A stretch of DNA of 12,436 nt from Alphaproteobacteria bacterium (GCA_021774995.1 JAJFIM010000330.1:1-12436), one strand, 5' to 3'; shown: positions 1 through 7,561, numbered from the stretch's first letter. Numbers and translations are program-made. The notes: generated from the letters alone by a model not told the origin.

Positions 1-1721
1 TGACTGAGAAACTCGGTGACGGGTGCAAATTCAAGCCCCTCTTCTTCCGCCGCTTCCGTGACCGCCCGCGCCAGGGGGTGTTCGCTGGCGTTTTGCACCG
101 AGGCGACAAGGCGCAGCATTTCGTTTTCGGGCATGCGGAGACTGTGCATGGCGATAATTTTTGGTTTGCCCTCGGTCAGCGTGCCGGTTTTATCGAAGAT
201 CACCGCGTTGATCCGGTGCGCGCGTTCCAGGGATTCTATGTCCTTGATGAGAATGCCCGCCCGCGCCGCTGCGCCGGTGCCGGTCACGATGGCGGTGGGG
301 GTCGCGAGACCAAGCGCGCAGGGGCACGCGATCACCAAGACCGAAACCGCGGCGATCAGCGCCGGTTCAAATTCTCCGCCTATAAACATCCAGACGCCGA
401 AGGTGGCGAGCGCAAGGCCGACCACGATGGGAACAAAAATTTCACTGATGCGATCGACCAGACGCTGCACCGGCGCTTTGCCTGATTGGGCGTTTTCCAC
501 AAGGCGGATGATTTTCGACAAGGTGGAATCTTCGCCCACCGCCGTTGCCGCAACTTTCAGGAGCCCCGTGCCGTTGATGGCGCCGCCGGTGACGTGATCG
601 CCGGGGGTTTTCAGGACGGGCAGGCTCTCGCCGGTGATCAGCGCTTCGTCGAGCTCGCTGGACCCGTGCGCCACTTCGCCGTCCACTGGCACGCGTTCGC
701 CGGGGCGTATAATGACGATATCGCCCGCCGCAACCTCCGACACCGGCACTTCGATCTCCGCGCCGCCGCGCTCCACCCGGGCGCGCTCAGGGCGCAAATC
801 CATCAATTGGCGGATGGCGGCTGTGGTGCCGCGTTTGGCGCGGGCTTCCAGATATTTACCCATCAGCACCAGGGTCATGATGACGGCGGCCGCTTCAAAA
901 TAAAGTTGTCCTTGCGCCGCTGCGCCCAGCGTCGCCATGAGATAAAGGCTGTAGAGAAAGGCTGCGCTGGTGCCCATGACCACGAGAACGTCCATATTGC
1001 CGGCGCCGGCGCGCAAGGATTTATACGCGCCTTCGTAAAAACGCTTGCCGACGAAAATTTGAACCGGAGCGGCGAAGAGCAATTCCTGCCAGGGGGTCAA
1101 GTGAAACCCAACACCTGTCCAATGCGAGATCATCTGCGCCACAAGAGGCGCCGTCAGCACGGCGGAGGCAATGAGAATATAAAGAGTGTGCTGCAAATCT
1201 TTTTTGGCTTTTTGATCATGTTCGGCGTCCGCTTCGGCCTGCGATTCGGCCTCTGACGTGATGCGCGCCTCAAAGCCGGTCCGCGCGACGGCTTCCGCCA
1301 ATTTGGGCAGGTCTATAGCGCCCGGCAGGGCTTCGACATCGGCGCGCTCCAGGGCAAAGTTCACATTTGCGGATGTCACGCCGGGAACCTTGTTCAGGGC
1401 TTTTTCCAGCCGCGCCGCGCACGCCGCGCAGGTCATGCCGTCAACGCCAAAAGAAAAGTGCCTTTGCGGTACGTCAAAGCCGGTCTCTTTCACGGCCTGG
1501 GCGATATCGATCACACCGATTTGAGACGCGTCAAATTCAATATGGGCGCGCTCTATGGCAAAATTTACGGAAGCTTTGGCAATTCCCGGCCGTTTTGACA
1601 GGGCTTTTTCCAGCCGCGCCGAACAGGCGGCGCAGGTCATGCCTTCAATGGGGAAATCCACGACATCCAAAGCGCTGTCGGGGCCGGCGGTGTCCAAATC
1701 TTGTGTTTCAGCAACGCTCAT
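1..1721 (-). CDS. copA: Copper-translocating P1B-type ATPase CopA, 3' end beyond window
   Basis: This inner-membrane pump would use ATP to export Cu(+) from the cytoplasm. The first 573 residues are visible; the nucleotide-binding C-terminus and stop lie off the left edge. Two heavy-metal-associated domains come first, each with GMTCAAC (Cys30/Cys33 and Cys98/Cys101). Hydrophobic membrane segments start near residue 178. TGES (363-366) marks the actuator domain. The membrane CPC motif (466-468, in ACPCALGLATPT) is the Cu(+)/Ag(+) type of transport site. DKTGT follows with the phosphorylated Asp510, then SEHP (547-549), which contains the HP motif of P1B pumps. The ATG at 1721 is preceded by a modest AAGGCGAG ribosome binding site. 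The two HMA domains are near-duplicates around their motifs. CPC plus GMTCxxC argues for copper or silver rather than Zn/Cd/Pb, and the copper-type promoter upstream agrees. No copper regulator gene is visible; it may lie to the left. Confidence 0.96.
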   Translation of the reverse strand, partial: MSVAETQDLDTAGPDSALDVVDFPIEGMTCAACSARLEKALSKRPGIAKASVNFAIERAHIEFDASQIGVIDIAQAVKETGFDVPQRHFSFGVDGMTCAACAARLEKALNKVPGVTSANVNFALERADVEALPGAIDLPKLAEAVARTGFEARITSEAESQAEADAEHDQKAKKDLQHTLYILIASAVLTAPLVAQMISHWTGVGFHLTPWQELLFAAPVQIFVGKRFYEGAYKSLRAGAGNMDVLVVMGTSAAFLYSLYLMATLGAAAQGQLYFEAAAVIMTLVLMGKYLEARAKRGTTAAIRQLMDLRPERARVERGGAEIEVPVSEVAAGDIVIIRPGERVPVDGEVAHGSSELDEALITGESLPVLKTPGDHVTGGAINGTGLLKVAATAVGEDSTLSKIIRLVENAQSGKAPVQRLVDRISEIFVPIVVGLALATFGVWMFIGGEFEPALIAAVSVLVIACPCALGLATPTAIVTGTGAAARAGILIKDIESLERAHRINAVIFDKTGTLTEGKPKIIAMHSLRMPENEMLRLVASVQNASEHPLARAVTEAAEEEGLEFAPVTEFLS

Positions 1722-1778
1722 GGGGGTTTCTCGCCTTTTAGCGCCAATGTTGAGGCGCGGGGATTACTTAGTATGGTC

Positions 1779-1809
1779 CATATAGAGGTTCCAGTCACTG
1801 GAACTTCAA
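1779..1809 (-). promoter_or_regulatory. CueR/HmrR-type (MerR-family) copper promoter and operator of copA
   Basis: Read on the minus strand, a -35 element TTGAAG (1804-1809) and a -10 element TATATG (1779-1784) are separated by exactly 19 bp (1785-1803). That overlong spacer is typical of promoters that MerR-family activators untwist. Centred in the spacer is a perfect dyad, GTTCCAGT-n-ACTGGAAC (1788-1804), very like known CueR/HmrR copper operators. Transcription would begin near 1772 and give a leader of about 50 nt. That leader contains a 5-bp stem (GCGCC/GGCGC, 1741-1758) just before the ribosome binding site. The spacing and symmetry are seen directly; the regulator's identity is inferred from the family and from copA downstream. 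Confidence 0.85.
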
Positions 1810-1899
1810 GGGGTAAAATTTCCCGCCCTTGTGCGAATCACCGGGTTTGTTTAGGCCAGACATGATTTTACGCGTACAAATGAGAGAAAACAGGGCGAT

Positions 1900-2667
1900 A
1901 TGACCGCAAAAGCCAGAGATTACGAAAAACTCTATCGACGCTTCGGAGCGTCGATATCGGACACATATGATTGCGGCCGCATGTGCGCCCCGCTGAATGG
2001 CGGCGAGCCTGTGTGCTGCACCACCGGCCACGCCGTGCCGATCGTGACTAATCAAGAATGGAAGCTGCTGAAAAAACGCAGTGATTTATGGTCGAAGTTC
2101 ACGCCCTACGATGCGGCGACGCGCGCTATCGTGGACGACTTGCCGGACAATTGCCGCGCGGTGGAATGCAAAGGCGCTGCCGCATGCGAGCGGCAAAACA
2201 GGTCTCTGGCGTGCCGGGCTTTTCCGTTCTTTCCTTATTTCACGAAAGAAAAAGAATTGGTGGGGATGGCGTATTACTGGCTGTTTGAAGACCGCTGCTG
2301 GGTGATCTCCAATCTTCACATTGTGGAACAGGCTTATATCGAAGAATTTATTGCGTCTTATGAATATCTTTTCAGTAAGGACGAAGATGAATTGGAAGCA
2401 TTTTTGGAGCAATCCGTCAGCGCGCGGCGCGTTTTTTCGCGCTGGAACAGACCAATCCCCTTGATCGGGCGGGACGGTGGGTATTTCAAAGTCTTGCCAA
2501 AGTCCGGCGGCAAAATCTCTCCCGCAAAAGTTTCTGAGTTCAAGCCGTTGGGGCCATTTGTTTCCAACAAAGCCTACCGTGATGAGATAGAAATTGAAGG
2601 CGGCGACCCAAAAGGCAAAACCCTGAAACCCGATTGGTCCATTAAAGACTGGTGGAATCACGATTGA
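1900..2667 (+). CDS. Cysteine-rich protein resembling the YkgJ/CxxCxxCC cysteine-cluster family
   Basis: This 255-residue cytoplasmic-looking protein has no signal peptide or membrane segment. Cysteines crowd its first half: Cys25, Cys29, Cys39-Cys40 (CGRMC then EPVCC), Cys85, Cys90, Cys96, Cys105 and Cys133. The order of a CC pair followed by an ITxxE-like stretch (PIVTNQEW), then CRAFPF, resembles the YkgJ family, proposed to chelate Zn or Fe. The N-terminal spacing (C-x3-C-x9-CC) is looser than the classic CxxCxxCC, so membership is tentative. The C-terminal half is charged, ends KDWWNHD, and has no motif I recognise. The start ATG has an AGGG ribosome binding site 5-8 nt upstream. It is divergent from copA across 178 bp that contains the copper promoter, and its 3' end faces the B12 ATPase gene. 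Metal binding is plausible; a link to copper is only positional. Confidence 0.8.
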   Translation: MTAKARDYEKLYRRFGASISDTYDCGRMCAPLNGGEPVCCTTGHAVPIVTNQEWKLLKKRSDLWSKFTPYDAATRAIVDDLPDNCRAVECKGAAACERQNRSLACRAFPFFPYFTKEKELVGMAYYWLFEDRCWVISNLHIVEQAYIEEFIASYEYLFSKDEDELEAFLEQSVSARRVFSRWNRPIPLIGRDGGYFKVLPKSGGKISPAKVSEFKPLGPFVSNKAYRDEIEIEGGDPKGKTLKPDWSIKDWWNHD

Positions 2668-2696
2668 TGAATTTCATGTTTCCCGGCCTTCGCCCC

Positions 2697-3476
2697 TCAC
2701 CCCGGCGGCAGACGGCGCCAGGGCACAAGGATGGGATGATCGTCGTCGCCTGCGCGGAAGGGTTCGATGTTGTAAACATCCCTTAAATTCTCATCTGTCA
2801 GAACATCGCGGCTTGGCCCTTTGGCGACGACCTTCCCCTCATGCATCAGAACCAATTGATGGCAGAACCGCGCGGCCAGCGTGAGGTCATGCGTGACGAC
2901 GATGATGGTGGCGCCGCCCTCGGCCAGATCGCGCAGCAGAGTCATGATTTGCAATTGGTGGTAGGGGTCTAGCGCGGCGACAGGCTCATCCACCATCAAA
3001 AAGTCCGCGCCCTGGCTCAGCGCGCGCGCCAGCATCACGCGGGCCCGCTCGCCGCCGGACAATGTGAGAATATTCCGCTCCGCGAATCTTTGCGTATCGG
3101 TTTGTTTCATCACGCTGCGGATGATCTCAATGTCGCCGCGCGAAGGGCGCCGGAAAGCCGAGAAGTGAGGCAACCGCCCCAGCGCGACCACCCGCAAAGC
3201 GCTCAGGGGCCAGTGTACTTCATGCCCTTGCGGCATATAAGCGAGGCGCCGGGCAAGGCGGCGCCGGGGAATATCGGCAATATTTTCATTATCCAAAAAT
3301 ACATCGCCAGAAAAGGGAATGAGATTGGCGATGGCGCGCAGAAGCGTTGTTTTGCCCGCGCCGTTTGGGCCGATGAGCCCAACGAGTGCGCCCGCGCCGA
3401 GCGTGAAGGACGCGTCAGAGACGGCCTTTGCGCCATTAAATTGCACGCTCGTATGTTCAACGCGCAAAATGCTCAT
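2697..3476 (-). CDS. btuD: ABC transporter ATPase, vitamin B12 (BtuD/FecE/HmuV family)
   Basis: This 259-residue cytoplasmic ATPase would power the permease encoded just upstream. All ABC landmarks are present: Walker A GPNGAGKTT (from residue 36), Q-loop Gln83 (MPQ), signature LSGGE (139-143), Walker B FLMVDEP (159-165) and H-loop His196 (VTHD). Its length and the -DPYHQL- region fit ATPases that serve FecCD/BtuC-type importers. I place the start at the ATG at 3476, whose ATGA overlaps the permease stop codon, so translation is probably coupled. The open frame continues further upstream to 3749, but that extension is low-complexity Arg/Pro-rich sequence in a shadow frame of the permease. Sequence alone cannot separate B12, haem and siderophore ATPases; the B12 assignment comes from the riboswitch and BtuB-like receptor of the same operon. 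It is the last gene of the operon, and no clear terminator is visible in the 29 bp after it. Confidence 0.93.
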   Translation of the reverse strand: MSILRVEHTSVQFNGAKAVSDASFTLGAGALVGLIGPNGAGKTTLLRAIANLIPFSGDVFLDNENIADIPRRRLARRLAYMPQGHEVHWPLSALRVVALGRLPHFSAFRRPSRGDIEIIRSVMKQTDTQRFAERNILTLSGGERARVMLARALSQGADFLMVDEPVAALDPYHQLQIMTLLRDLAEGGATIIVVTHDLTLAARFCHQLVLMHEGKVVAKGPSRDVLTDENLRDVYNIEPFRAGDDDHPILVPWRRLPPG

Positions 3477-4516
3477 GTCATCTCTTTCCTCAGGCTCATA
3501 ATGAGATAAAGGAAAAACGGCGCGCCGATGAGCGCTGTGATGACGCCGATTTTCAGTTCGATATCGGGTGAGATCAAACGCACGATAATGTCGGCACATG
3601 TCAGCAACACGGCGCCGCCCAGCGCGCTGGGCAAAATAAGGCGGCTGGGCTGATAGCCAACAAAAGGGCGCAGGAGATGGGGCACGACAAGGCCAACAAA
3701 ACCGATGGCGCCGGTGACCGCCACCGCGGCCCCGACCGCCAGGCCGCACCCTAAAATGATGCGCAGCTTTAACCAGTTGAGATCAAACCCGAGGCTGACG
3801 GCCGTATCTTCGCCCAATGTGAGGGCGTCGAGGGCTTTGCCCGCCGAGAACAAAAGAGCCCACCCAATAATAATAAAGGGAAGCGCAAAGGCGATATGCG
3901 GCAGGCTTCGGTCCACCAAAGACCCCATCAGCCAAAAGACGATCTCTAAGGCGGCGTAGGGGTTGGGTGAAAAATTAAGGGCGAGAGAGGTCATGGCGGC
4001 GGCAAAGCCGTTAATGGCGACGCCCGCAAGGATGAGCGTGGCGACGCTGGGGTTTTTGCCCGCGAGAAGATAAAGGAAGCCGAGCGCGCTCAGCGCCCCG
4101 ATCATGCCGCCGGTGGAGATGGCCAGAACGCCGCCCCCCGCCAGACCGAAATAGAACACCGCCACAGCGCCAAAGGCCGCCCCGCCCGATACGCCAATCA
4201 CGCCGGGTTCGGCCAGGGGATTGCGCAGCAGACTTTGCAGCGCCGCCCCGCTGAGGCCCAATGTGGCGCCGGTGAGGAGGCCCAGTAGAGTGCGCGGCAA
4301 GCGGATGTCCAGCAGGATCAAGCGGGCGAGATCAGGATCGTTTTGATAAAGAGCGTAGAGATCAAAAAAGCCGGACCGGCGCGGCCCAATGAAAAAAAGT
4401 GAAAAAAGCGTAAGTAACGCTAAAACGGCGAAAAGCGCCGCCATGGCCGGCCAGAGCCGCCGTGGAGAGAGGCGCGCTTCTATATCGTCCACGCCGTCAA
4501 GTCCGAGATCCGTCAT
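3473..4516 (-). CDS. btuC: FecCD/BtuC-family ABC permease, vitamin B12
   Basis: This 347-residue inner-membrane permease would form the homodimeric channel for corrinoid import. It has a short cytoplasmic N-terminus and then a strongly hydrophobic stretch from about residue 22 onward with many transmembrane segments. Family signatures are visible: RLPR (72-75), GAALQSLLRNPLAEPGVIGV (around 90-109), the coupling region LGEDTAVSLGF, and GFVGLVVPHLLR near the C-terminus, which resembles the conserved GPIxFVGLxxPHxxR of FecCD permeases. The ATG at 4516 is chosen because it overlaps the binding-protein stop as ATGA and follows an AAGGCG ribosome binding site. The open frame extends to 4669, but those extra 51 residues are Arg/His-rich and unlike the family. 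It overlaps the ATPase gene by 4 nt in the same way. Substrate is inferred from operon context. Confidence 0.93.
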   Translation of the reverse strand: MTDLGLDGVDDIEARLSPRRLWPAMAALFAVLALLTLFSLFFIGPRRSGFFDLYALYQNDPDLARLILLDIRLPRTLLGLLTGATLGLSGAALQSLLRNPLAEPGVIGVSGGAAFGAVAVFYFGLAGGGVLAISTGGMIGALSALGFLYLLAGKNPSVATLILAGVAINGFAAAMTSLALNFSPNPYAALEIVFWLMGSLVDRSLPHIAFALPFIIIGWALLFSAGKALDALTLGEDTAVSLGFDLNWLKLRIILGCGLAVGAAVAVTGAIGFVGLVVPHLLRPFVGYQPSRLILPSALGGAVLLTCADIIVRLISPDIELKIGVITALIGAPFFLYLIMSLRKEMT

Positions 4517-5490
4517 GGGGCGCCTTGCGCGCCTGGCGCGCTTATGCTTTGCGTGATGCGCCGCAAAGCCTCTCCCAGATAGGGCGTTTCGCATCCCAGA
4601 TAAGACCAGGGAACATCCACCGCGTGGCGTTCTTTGAGATAGCGCCGTAGCGCCGGGTGGTCCAGCCACGCGCTTGAAAGAGATTGGTTGGCCCGGTCCG
4701 TTTTGCTCAACACAATCACATCAGGCTTGACGCGCAGAATCGTTTCCAGGCTTACGTTCCGCACGGCGCCGATTCCCATATCCGTTGCGCTGTTGCGCAC
4801 ACCCGCTTGCGTAAGAAGGTCGCCCGCCAGTGTATGGGCGCCATGGGTGAGGCCGCCCGCCGCCAATATAAGAACGGAGACGTCGCGCGGGAGATCCATA
4901 GATAAGGCCTGGTCCAGGCGTCTGTCCAATTCCGCGATGAGATCCTCGCCCCGCTGTGGGACGCCGATGGCGCGGGCGGCTAAACGAATATTGCGCCGCG
5001 CGTCTTCCAGATTTTCCGGGAAGGGAATTTCGACCACGTTGTACCCAAGGCGCTTAAGCAGAAGATTGGTGAAAGACGTGGTGAATGCGCCCGATAAAAT
5101 GAGGTCCGGATTGAGCAGGATGATCTGCTCCGCCTGGCCGCTGTTTAATTCTATCCCGTCAATTTGGTCCGCGATAAGGGACTGGCCTGGGTCGGCGGAA
5201 GAAAACGTCACCGAGAGAATATGATTCCGATCCGCCAATTGCAGCGCCAGATGATCCGTGCACATATTTATGGAGACGATGCGGTGCGGCCTTGGGGCGC
5301 CGTCGCGGGCCGCGCGCGCGCTTTCCAAGCCACCGGCGGCTAAAATCAGGCTGATCGCGCCGATTAGAAAAAAGATGCGGGAGGCGTATATGTCAAAACC
5401 TATTGTCAGTCTGAGCGCCTCCCACGATAAGAGAATTTTAAGAGCCGAAGGAAATCCGAATTCCGCCAAAGGCTGCGATGCCCTGCGCAC
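4513..5490 (-). CDS. btuF: Periplasmic corrinoid-binding protein (BtuF-like, TroA/FhuD fold); start uncertain
   Basis: This class III (helical-backbone) binding protein would deliver substrate from BtuB to the BtuC-like permease. The mature part opens with HRIVSINMCTDHLAL, followed by EQIILLNPDLILSG and VIVLSKTD, which matches the two-lobed Peripla_BP_2 layout. A signal peptide is visible: a hydrophobic core (FFLIGAISLILAAGG) and then an AxA-like site ending ARA. The coordinates use the longest frame, from a GTG at 5490, which overlaps btuB by 53 nt and leaves about 38 residues before the hydrophobic core, long for a signal peptide. There is no in-frame ATG before the core. A CTG at 5409 with a strong GGGAGG 8 nt upstream would give a normal signal peptide and a 298-residue protein; see the separate site entry. 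The gene stop overlaps the permease start. A siderophore or haem ligand is the alternative, but the riboswitch favours B12. Confidence 0.88.
   Translation of the reverse strand: MRRASQPLAEFGFPSALKILLSWEALRLTIGFDIYASRIFFLIGAISLILAAGGLESARAARDGAPRPHRIVSINMCTDHLALQLADRNHILSVTFSSADPGQSLIADQIDGIELNSGQAEQIILLNPDLILSGAFTTSFTNLLLKRLGYNVVEIPFPENLEDARRNIRLAARAIGVPQRGEDLIAELDRRLDQALSMDLPRDVSVLILAAGGLTHGAHTLAGDLLTQAGVRNSATDMGIGAVRNVSLETILRVKPDVIVLSKTDRANQSLSSAWLDHPALRRYLKERHAVDVPWSYLGCETPYLGEALRRITQSISAPGAQGAP
5407..5423 (-). promoter_or_regulatory. Strong ribosome binding site before an in-frame CTG, candidate real start of the B12 binding protein
   Basis: On the minus strand GGGAGG (5418-5423) is followed after 8 nt by CTG (5407-5409), in frame with the binding protein. 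Starting here places about 11 residues before the hydrophobic signal core and leaves a 28-nt gap after the btuB stop at 5438, both ordinary for a secreted operon gene. CTG starts are rare, so the alternatives GTG at 5490 and TTG at 5469 stay open. An ATA two codons downstream is even less likely. Confidence 0.45.
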
Positions 5491-7351
5491 GGAAACCTAT
5501 GATTTCCTCGTAGTTTTCATCAGCCAAATTTTCGCCTCGCGCAAAAAGCGACACCGATTCCGTCACCTTATAAGATCCCGCCAGACTGACAAGCGTAAAG
5601 CTTTTCAGATTGACGCGCATGACCGGAAAGGTGAAAAGATCGTCCTGCATTTTGCCGTTGTAATCCACATTGAGATTGAGATTGGCGCGGTCTTCAAGAA
5701 GGCTCAGATTGGCGTTGAAACTCGCTGCATGCCGGGGGCGGCGGATTTCCCGAACGCCCGCCTCTTTTGACTCAATGTAGGAGTAAGAGCCGGTGAGGGA
5801 GAGAGAGGGCAGCGGGTTTGCCGTGGCCGATACTTCCACGCCGCGGCGTTTGCTTCTTGTCGTGCGGTTGCCTGGCGTGCTCATGAACGAGGGAAGAAAG
5901 GCGGTAAAAACCTCGTCTTCCAACTCTGTATCAAAATACGTTACGTCGAGGCTGAACGCGTCTTCCATCACCTTTTTCTCGACGCCGATTTCCCAGCCGG
6001 ATGATTTTTCCGGCTTGAGGTCTGGATTGCCGATGAAAGATCCCGGAAAAAATCCAAACAGCTCAGTGAAGGAGGGGTTTTTGACGCCATTCCCGATGCG
6101 TCCATGCAGGCGCGCGCCGATATTCTCAAAATTGATGGCGCCGCTCACCGAAAATGTCGCGACGTTCTTGAAAAAATCATTATTGTCGCGGCGCAGGGCG
6201 AAATTGAGGAAATAGCGATCGTCATAATTGATCCCATATTCCCCCGCAATGCCGATATTGGTGAGATTGCGCTTTTGATCAGCGCCGAAAAAGGAGAAAA
6301 ATCGGGTTTTGAACTCTTCTCTTTCCGCCTCGACAATGAAGGTGACATGCTGTTGCACGGATTCCATGGCGGGCGCGCCAAAGAAAAGGCTGGTTTCATA
6401 AGCGATTTTTTTCTTGTTTCCGTCGCTTGAATTGGCCAGGGCGCCGTCGGAAAAGTTTTTCGACGCGACATCCGTGAGCGCGGCGCTGATTTCATGGCGC
6501 CACTTGCCTTCCCATAGGCTGAATTTGCCAAAGACGCGCGCATAAAATTCCTCAGTGTCGGATGCGCGGTTCGCATCATCCAGAAAGCCGTTAAAATCCG
6601 TGTCGGCGTCAAATTGTTTGGAACTGTCGACATAGCGAATGACGGCGCCCATATCAACGCGTTCTAAGGGTGAAAAAGTCCCTTTGAAATGCACGGCGGC
6701 GCTGTCATAGCCGTCTTTCCCGGCGCCTGTGCGGGCGATATTGGCGCCGTTCGTATCAAGATAATTTCCCGATAAGGAATAGCTGTAAAGAGCGCCGCCG
6801 CCGTTTAAATTGGCGTTGAAAGATTTCGTGTCAAGGGAGCCGTATTCGGCGCTGGCGCTCAATACAGGCGCGCGTTCGCCTTGTTTGGTGATGATATTGA
6901 TCACCCCGCCAATGGCGTCCGCGCCCCACAGCGCGCTTTGCTCGCCGCGCAGCACTTCGATGCGCTCTATCGCGCCGGGTGATAGATTGGCGAAATCAAA
7001 TTCGCCGCGCGCCGGATCCGTAGCTTCGACGCCGTCGATCAAGACCAGCACTTGATTGGCTTCTGCGCCGCGCAGGCGTATTTGCGTGAACGCCCCGAAA
7101 CTGCCGCTTCTGTTTACCGCCGCACCGGGTATGGAGCGCAGTAAATCGGATGCGAACTGGACGCGCCGTTTATCGATCTGATCGGCGGTGATGACCGAAA
7201 TGGACGAGCCCACCCCATGGGCGGGCAGGGGGGTGCGCGACGCGGTGACCACCATGTCCTCTGAATTGGATTGTTGATCCGCGGCGCGGGGCGCGCCGGA
7301 GATGAGAAGGGAACCGGTGAGCGCGAGCGTGAATTTATAAAAAAGTGTCAT
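5438..7351 (-). CDS. btuB: TonB-dependent vitamin B12 outer-membrane receptor BtuB
   Basis: This 637-residue outer-membrane beta-barrel would import cobalamin using TonB/ExbBD energy. A signal peptide covers about residues 1-23 (hydrophobic core, then SGAPRA). A TonB box follows (DMVVTAS, 32-38). The plug domain (about 40-160) carries BtuB-type signatures: IRLRGAEANQVLVLIDGVE, PARGEFDFANL, IERIEVLRGEQSALWGADAI and GGVINIIT. The remainder shows alternating beta-strand character, includes the DENYEEI-like end motif of receptors, and finishes GGIRISFGS, with a Phe near rather than at the C-terminus. The ATG at 7351 is chosen because a signal peptide starts directly there and GGAG sits 8 nt upstream; the open frame to 7483 would add 44 residues with no signal character. 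A cobalamin riboswitch upstream and transport genes downstream support B12 rather than iron. The 3' end may overlap the binding-protein gene. Confidence 0.95.
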   Translation of the reverse strand: MTLFYKFTLALTGSLLISGAPRAADQQSNSEDMVVTASRTPLPAHGVGSSISVITADQIDKRRVQFASDLLRSIPGAAVNRSGSFGAFTQIRLRGAEANQVLVLIDGVEATDPARGEFDFANLSPGAIERIEVLRGEQSALWGADAIGGVINIITKQGERAPVLSASAEYGSLDTKSFNANLNGGGALYSYSLSGNYLDTNGANIARTGAGKDGYDSAAVHFKGTFSPLERVDMGAVIRYVDSSKQFDADTDFNGFLDDANRASDTEEFYARVFGKFSLWEGKWRHEISAALTDVASKNFSDGALANSSDGNKKKIAYETSLFFGAPAMESVQQHVTFIVEAEREEFKTRFFSFFGADQKRNLTNIGIAGEYGINYDDRYFLNFALRRDNNDFFKNVATFSVSGAINFENIGARLHGRIGNGVKNPSFTELFGFFPGSFIGNPDLKPEKSSGWEIGVEKKVMEDAFSLDVTYFDTELEDEVFTAFLPSFMSTPGNRTTRSKRRGVEVSATANPLPSLSLTGSYSYIESKEAGVREIRRPRHAASFNANLSLLEDRANLNLNVDYNGKMQDDLFTFPVMRVNLKSFTLVSLAGSYKVTESVSLFARGENLADENYEEIIGFRAQGIAAFGGIRISFGS

Positions 7352-7561
7352 GTGACGTCTCCAAACCAAAATAAAATGATGGAATGGAGAACCGGCGCGC
7401 GCGACGCGCGGGGGGGGGGATTTCGATACAATGGAGCCATTGTTGAACAGACCACCCCCAGCGCAAAACCCTTGCCTCACCAAACCATCGGTGATTTAAG
7501 CGTCGCCACTACGGTAGTGATCGCACCAAAGACAAAAATCCCGATCCCTGGCTGGGCGACT
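7352..7561 (-). promoter_or_regulatory. Structured btuB leader between riboswitch aptamer and start codon (probable expression platform)
   Basis: These 210 nt hold no gene. On the transcribed strand they contain several inverted repeats: CACTAC-n-GTAGTG (7507-7519), CAATGG-CT-CCATTG (7429-7442), a GC-only CGCGCG-n3-CGCGCG (7396-7410), and TCTCCA (7385-7390) paired with TGGAGA (7358-7363). The last includes the btuB ribosome binding site with a 21-nt loop. GGGGGTGG (7452-7459) could also pair with the 10-nt C tract at 7410-7419. No stem followed by a U-run is convincing, so control of translation looks more likely than classic rho-independent termination. The repeats are seen directly; their role is inferred. 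Confidence 0.5.
7410..7419. repeat. Homopolymeric G10/C10 tract in the btuB leader
   Basis: Ten consecutive G on the plus strand (C in the btuB transcript) lie about 60 nt upstream of the btuB ATG, next to an alternating CG stretch. Tracts of this length can gain or lose bases during replication. It is outside coding sequence, so any effect would be on leader structure. Confidence 0.9.

Noticed and set aside
486..1256. 256-residue plus-strand open frame opposite copA
   Set aside because: It lies wholly antisense to a clear P-type ATPase, is rich in Gly/His/Arg/Ala with no domain signature, and is explained by the GC-rich codon pattern of the real gene.
2086..2661. 191-residue minus-strand open frame opposite the cysteine-rich gene
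   Set aside because: The plus-strand frame has a good ribosome binding site and family-like cysteine motifs; the antisense frame shows neither.
3477..3749. N-terminal extension of the ABC ATPase frame
   Set aside because: The extra 91 residues are Arg/Pro-rich and overlap the permease. The ATG at 3476 with ATGA coupling gives a family-length protein.
4517..4669. N-terminal extension of the permease frame
   Set aside because: The extra 51 residues lack family character and overlap the binding-protein gene; the ATG at 4516 overlaps its stop codon.
2697..5490. Iron-siderophore or haem uptake as the role of the ABC genes
   Set aside because: The families fit, but the cobalamin riboswitch and BtuB-like receptor at the head of the operon make B12 the better reading. 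Kept as an alternative in the entries.
7396..7410. GC-only inverted repeat in the btuB leader as a rho-independent terminator
   Set aside because: In the btuB direction it is followed by GCCGGTTCTCC, not a U-run, so it lacks the terminator signature.
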